Below, piece by piece: positions 6,735-8,765 of a stretch of 8,765 bases of DNA. Made by a program: the position numbers and the translations under genes. Numbering within the stretch: position 1 is the stretch's first letter; each line of letters opens with the position of its first letter. The notes below the pieces were generated by a model. The model did not search any database and had not been told where the DNA came from. It was given only the letters and a program-made list of their open reading frames with translations. The stretch spans positions 3,630 to 12,394 of the forward strand of contig AQSL01000110.1 in NCBI GenBank assembly GCA_000403035.1, in the 5' to 3' direction. The DNA is from Candidatus Latescibacter anaerobius SCGC AAA252-E07. GTDB lineage: Bacteria; Latescibacterota; Latescibacteria; Latescibacterales; Latescibacteraceae.

Positions 6735-8018
6735 ATGAACAGGCGCAACTTTTTCACGACGCTCGCAGCTTCAGTTGCTGCGCCCGCGTTTCTTTCCAGC
6801 TATCATGCAATGGCAGCGCCGGACAGGAAAAAAATTAAGATCACCGATGTTAAAGTTATGTATGTTAGCCATTCTTTAGGTTGGCCGATGATTAAAATTG
6901 AAACCGATGCCGGTATTTACGGTATTGGAGAAGCATGTCATGGATACGGCATAAAAGAAATCGTACTCAAACAACTCAAACCATTTCTTATCGGGGAATA
7001 CCCCCTCGATATTGATCGGCTCTATACTAAGATGATTATTGGATCTGCGGTTACAGGTTTAACAGCCGGGGTTAAACTCTATGCCATAAGCGGTATTGAA
7101 ATTGCCTTATGGGATCTTGCCGGAAAGATACTCAATGCGCCTGTGTGTACTCTGTTAGGAGGTAAGTTCAGGGATAGTGTTCCAACCTACCGAACAACTA
7201 GTCCACGAAATATGCTCGATAAATCAAGTTGCCGTGAATTCGCCGACCAGGTTAAAAGTCATCCTTTCGGTTTTAAAGCAGTTAAATCTGATTGGGTGAG
7301 AAGGCAGGATATCGACGAAATTAGGATCCCTTCGGATCGTAAATGGGGTGCATGGGAATCACCATCTTACCCTATGAGCCGACGGTTTTCGCGAAAGGAT
7401 ATTGCCCGTGCAGCGAAAGGGTACGAAAACCTTCGTGAAGCGCTGGGCGATGACATTGAAATAGCAGTCCACTGTCACTGGGAATTTGACTGGGCGGATG
7501 CACTTGCGCTTGCCCGTGCCGTTGCCCCGATTAATCCAATGTGGCTTGAGGATCCGATGCCGCCCGATTATGCCGATACCTGGGTGAAATTGACAGCGGC
7601 CTCGCCGGTGCCAATTACTATGGGTGAAAATCTTTTCACCCGTCATGGTTTCAAATCCTTTATCATTAATCAGGGATGCCATATAGTTCATCCGGACTTT
7701 CAAAGAGCGGGCGGATTGCTTGAATCGAAGAAAATCGCCGACTTCGCCGATGTTTTTTATATGCCAACTGGTGCGCATAACATGGCGAGTCCTGTTGGTT
7801 ATCTGGCATCAGCCCATTCTGCTGCTTCCATTCGGAACTTCATATTTCACGAGTTCAATGGCGGAAACACAGAAAATTGGGAGCAGATTGTCATTCATGA
7901 CGGTCCAATTGTTAAGGATGGGAGAATCCAGATTTCTGACAGGCCGGGGTTGGGAGTTGAACTGAACGAGGATTATGTCCGAAAGTATCTTACAGATGGC
8001 GAAGAGTGGTGGGGATAG
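6735..8018 (+). CDS. Tat-exported mandelate racemase/enolase-superfamily enzyme, copy 2
   Basis: A 427-residue tandem paralogue of the preceding gene, about 85% identical by eye. GGAGG (6726-6730) precedes the ATG by 4 nt. The Tat signal (residues 2-28, RRNFF) is identical from residue 3. The expected catalytic set is present: Glu272, Glu298, Asp321 with His348, and Glu373; as in copy 1 the first metal ligand position is His246 instead of Asp. Differences cluster at residues 45-47 (SHS against YNF in copy 1), which should lie in the specificity-setting '20s loop' of the capping domain, and in a loop at about 199-219 after the second barrel strand, where sequence and length differ. The catalytic barrel is otherwise almost unchanged. 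This suggests a related reaction on a different acid substrate. It follows copy 1 by 91 nt without a terminator and is the last gene before the hairpin at 8097-8127. Confidence 0.88.
   Translation: MNRRNFFTTLAASVAAPAFLSSYHAMAAPDRKKIKITDVKVMYVSHSLGWPMIKIETDAGIYGIGEACHGYGIKEIVLKQLKPFLIGEYPLDIDRLYTKMIIGSAVTGLTAGVKLYAISGIEIALWDLAGKILNAPVCTLLGGKFRDSVPTYRTTSPRNMLDKSSCREFADQVKSHPFGFKAVKSDWVRRQDIDEIRIPSDRKWGAWESPSYPMSRRFSRKDIARAAKGYENLREALGDDIEIAVHCHWEFDWADALALARAVAPINPMWLEDPMPPDYADTWVKLTAASPVPITMGENLFTRHGFKSFIINQGCHIVHPDFQRAGGLLESKKIADFADVFYMPTGAHNMASPVGYLASAHSAASIRNFIFHEFNGGNTENWEQIVIHDGPIVKDGRIQISDRPGLGVELNEDYVRKYLTDGEEWWG
6744..6865 (+). repeat. Near-identical 122-bp direct repeat, unit 2 (Tat signal region)
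   Basis: Second copy of the block at 5366-5487, offset by 1378 bp, with three mismatches. The short leader before the start (AATGGAGGAACA against AATGGAGAACT) is also conserved, so the duplicated unit included the ribosome binding site. Confidence 0.85.
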
Positions 8019-8324
8019 TGATTTTGCTATTGTCAAAAGGTTTATAAAGAATCTGGCTCAGAACTGCCCAGTTAATTCCCATTGATTGCTTTATAAAAAA
8101 AGCCCTGTTTATTTTGCAGGGCTTTTTATATTATAGTATCATGTTACCGGGTATAACCGATACATGTTATATTATCAGACATGGCATAAAAGACCACATG
8201 TATTGGAAAAGATTTTCAGTATATATACTTACCGTTTATGCTTACGGGATTATACAGGTGCCACCGTTTGAACAGGGGAAGCATTATGCTGTCTGTCTTT
8301 TGCAATAATGAGGAGAAGCACACT
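8019..8324. other. 306-bp intergenic region: terminator, then possible promoter for the fucosidase gene
   Basis: It holds the terminator at 8097-8127 and, beyond it, about 200 bp without a convincing gene. TTGGAA (8203-8208) and TATACT (8224-8229), 15 nt apart, are a weak promoter candidate for the fucosidase gene. An 8-bp inverted repeat, ATACATGT (8160-8167) and ACATGTAT (8196-8203), flanks 28 bp upstream of it; this could be a regulator site or chance, since ACATGT is itself a palindrome. No riboswitch or RNA gene was recognised. Confidence 0.35.
8097..8127 (+). terminator. Rho-independent terminator ending the LarA/enolase-superfamily cluster
   Basis: An 11-bp perfect stem pairs AAAAAGCCCTG (8097-8107) with CAGGGCTTTTT (8117-8127), with the loop TTTATTTTG. 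Twenty-nine bases of it (8098-8126) are identical to the terminator at 1564-1592. It is the first terminator after 3779, which supports one transcript for 3912-8018. Confidence 0.85.
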
Positions 8325-8765
8325 ATGAACACACGATCTCCGGTAGTTTCGCAGATTATAACAAAGAACCGGACTTTGCAAGGCATTGTGCCGGTGTATG
8401 ACATGATAAAAGCATGCACAATTGCGGTGATTTTTCTGTCACTGGTATCTTTTTCCGGCTGCTCGAATGGTCGTGAACCGGAACCATCGTCCGAAAAAAT
8501 GTCCTCACTTCCGCTCAAGGCGAGCCCCGAAAAACTGCAATGGTTTCGGGATGCAAAATTCGGACTGTTCATTCACTGGGGGCCTTATTCGCATCTTGCA
8601 GGGGAATGGAACGGAAAAAAGGTGGAAGTTGGCAACCAGGCCGAATGGATAATGAAAGATATGGAAATACCTGTGGATGATTATCGTCGCATAGCGAGTA
8701 CTTTTAATCCTGTGCACTTTGACGCCCGGGAATGGGTGCGAATAGCACAAGCTGCCGGAATGAAA
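8325..8765 (+). CDS. GH29 alpha-L-fucosidase, lipoprotein (3'-truncated by window edge)
   Basis: The first 147 codons of a longer gene; GH29 enzymes are usually 400 residues or more. From about residue 67 the sequence is typical of the GH29 N-terminus: 'LQWFRDAKFGLFIHWGPYS', a following 'EW', and 'TFNPVHFDAREWVRIAQAAGMK'. GH29 enzymes release alpha-linked L-fucose from glycans by a retaining mechanism; the nucleophile Asp lies beyond the window. Residues 27-46 form a lipoprotein signal (Met-Ile-Lys, hydrophobic core, 'VSFSGC'), so the protein should be anchored to a membrane through Cys46. AGGAG (8311-8315), 9 nt before the ATG at 8325, supports that start, but it leaves a 26-residue extension before the signal peptide. 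An alternative ATG at 8403 would give a conventional signal but has a poor ribosome binding site. A terminator separates it from the upstream cluster, so it is probably its own transcript. Confidence 0.85.
   Translation, partial: MNTRSPVVSQIITKNRTLQGIVPVYDMIKACTIAVIFLSLVSFSGCSNGREPEPSSEKMSSLPLKASPEKLQWFRDAKFGLFIHWGPYSHLAGEWNGKKVEVGNQAEWIMKDMEIPVDDYRRIASTFNPVHFDAREWVRIAQAAGMK

Noticed and set aside
8160..8203. Inverted repeat ATACATGT...ACATGTAT as an operator
   Set aside because: The core ACATGT is self-complementary, so two copies make an inverted repeat trivially; the 28-bp spacing is long and there is no supporting regulator gene. Mentioned only in the intergenic entry.
8114..8308. Plus-strand 64-codon frame in the gap before the fucosidase gene
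   Set aside because: It starts inside the terminator hairpin, has no ribosome binding site and its translation resembles no protein family I know.
1..8765. Mobile element or phage island
   Set aside because: No transposase, integrase, tRNA-attachment repeat or phage gene is visible; the repeats present are explained by gene duplication and shared terminators.

Overview
The window reads as a piece of chromosome from a Gram-negative member of the FCB (Fibrobacteres-Chlorobi-Bacteroidetes) group, probably one of its uncultured lineages such as Latescibacterota, KSB1 or a relative. This placement is inferred from family features. Two proteins end in a type IX secretion (T9SS) type A sorting domain of the 'NPFNPTT...IYNVAGQ...KMTLLK' form, which is common in those phyla. 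Three enzymes carry twin-arginine (Tat) signals and one is a lipoprotein glycoside hydrolase, so every protein encoded here appears to be exported. Intergenic DNA is very AT-rich compared with the genes. No RNA genes, CRISPR arrays, integrases, transposases or plasmid genes were seen.

Layout, all on the + strand: (1) 1-1532, the 3' part of a T9SS-sorted secreted protein, followed by a terminator. (2) A 270-bp gap with a good sigma70-like promoter, then 1803-3713, a complete 636-residue paralogue of the first protein with signal peptide, FlgD-like Ig domain, core of unknown fold and T9SS tail, followed by its own terminator. (3) 3912-8018, three genes with no terminator between them: a Tat-exported homologue of the nickel-pincer lactate racemase LarA, and two tandem, roughly 85% identical Tat-exported enzymes of the mandelate racemase/enolase superfamily. 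One terminator follows the third gene. (4) A 306-bp gap, then 8325-8765, the start of a GH29 alpha-L-fucosidase lipoprotein that runs off the window.

How they may work together (inference): LarA-family enzymes racemise or epimerise 2-hydroxy acids, and mandelate racemase-subgroup enzymes epimerise or dehydrate sugar acids. A co-transcribed, exported set of both suggests sugar-acid conversion in the periplasm, beside surface proteins and a fucosidase that fit a polysaccharide-degrading life. The most unusual points are the export of a nickel-pincer-type enzyme, a His in place of the first metal-ligand Asp in both enolase-superfamily copies, and divergence between the two copies concentrated in loops that control substrate choice. 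Three terminators share a hairpin design, and two of them are identical over 29 nt.
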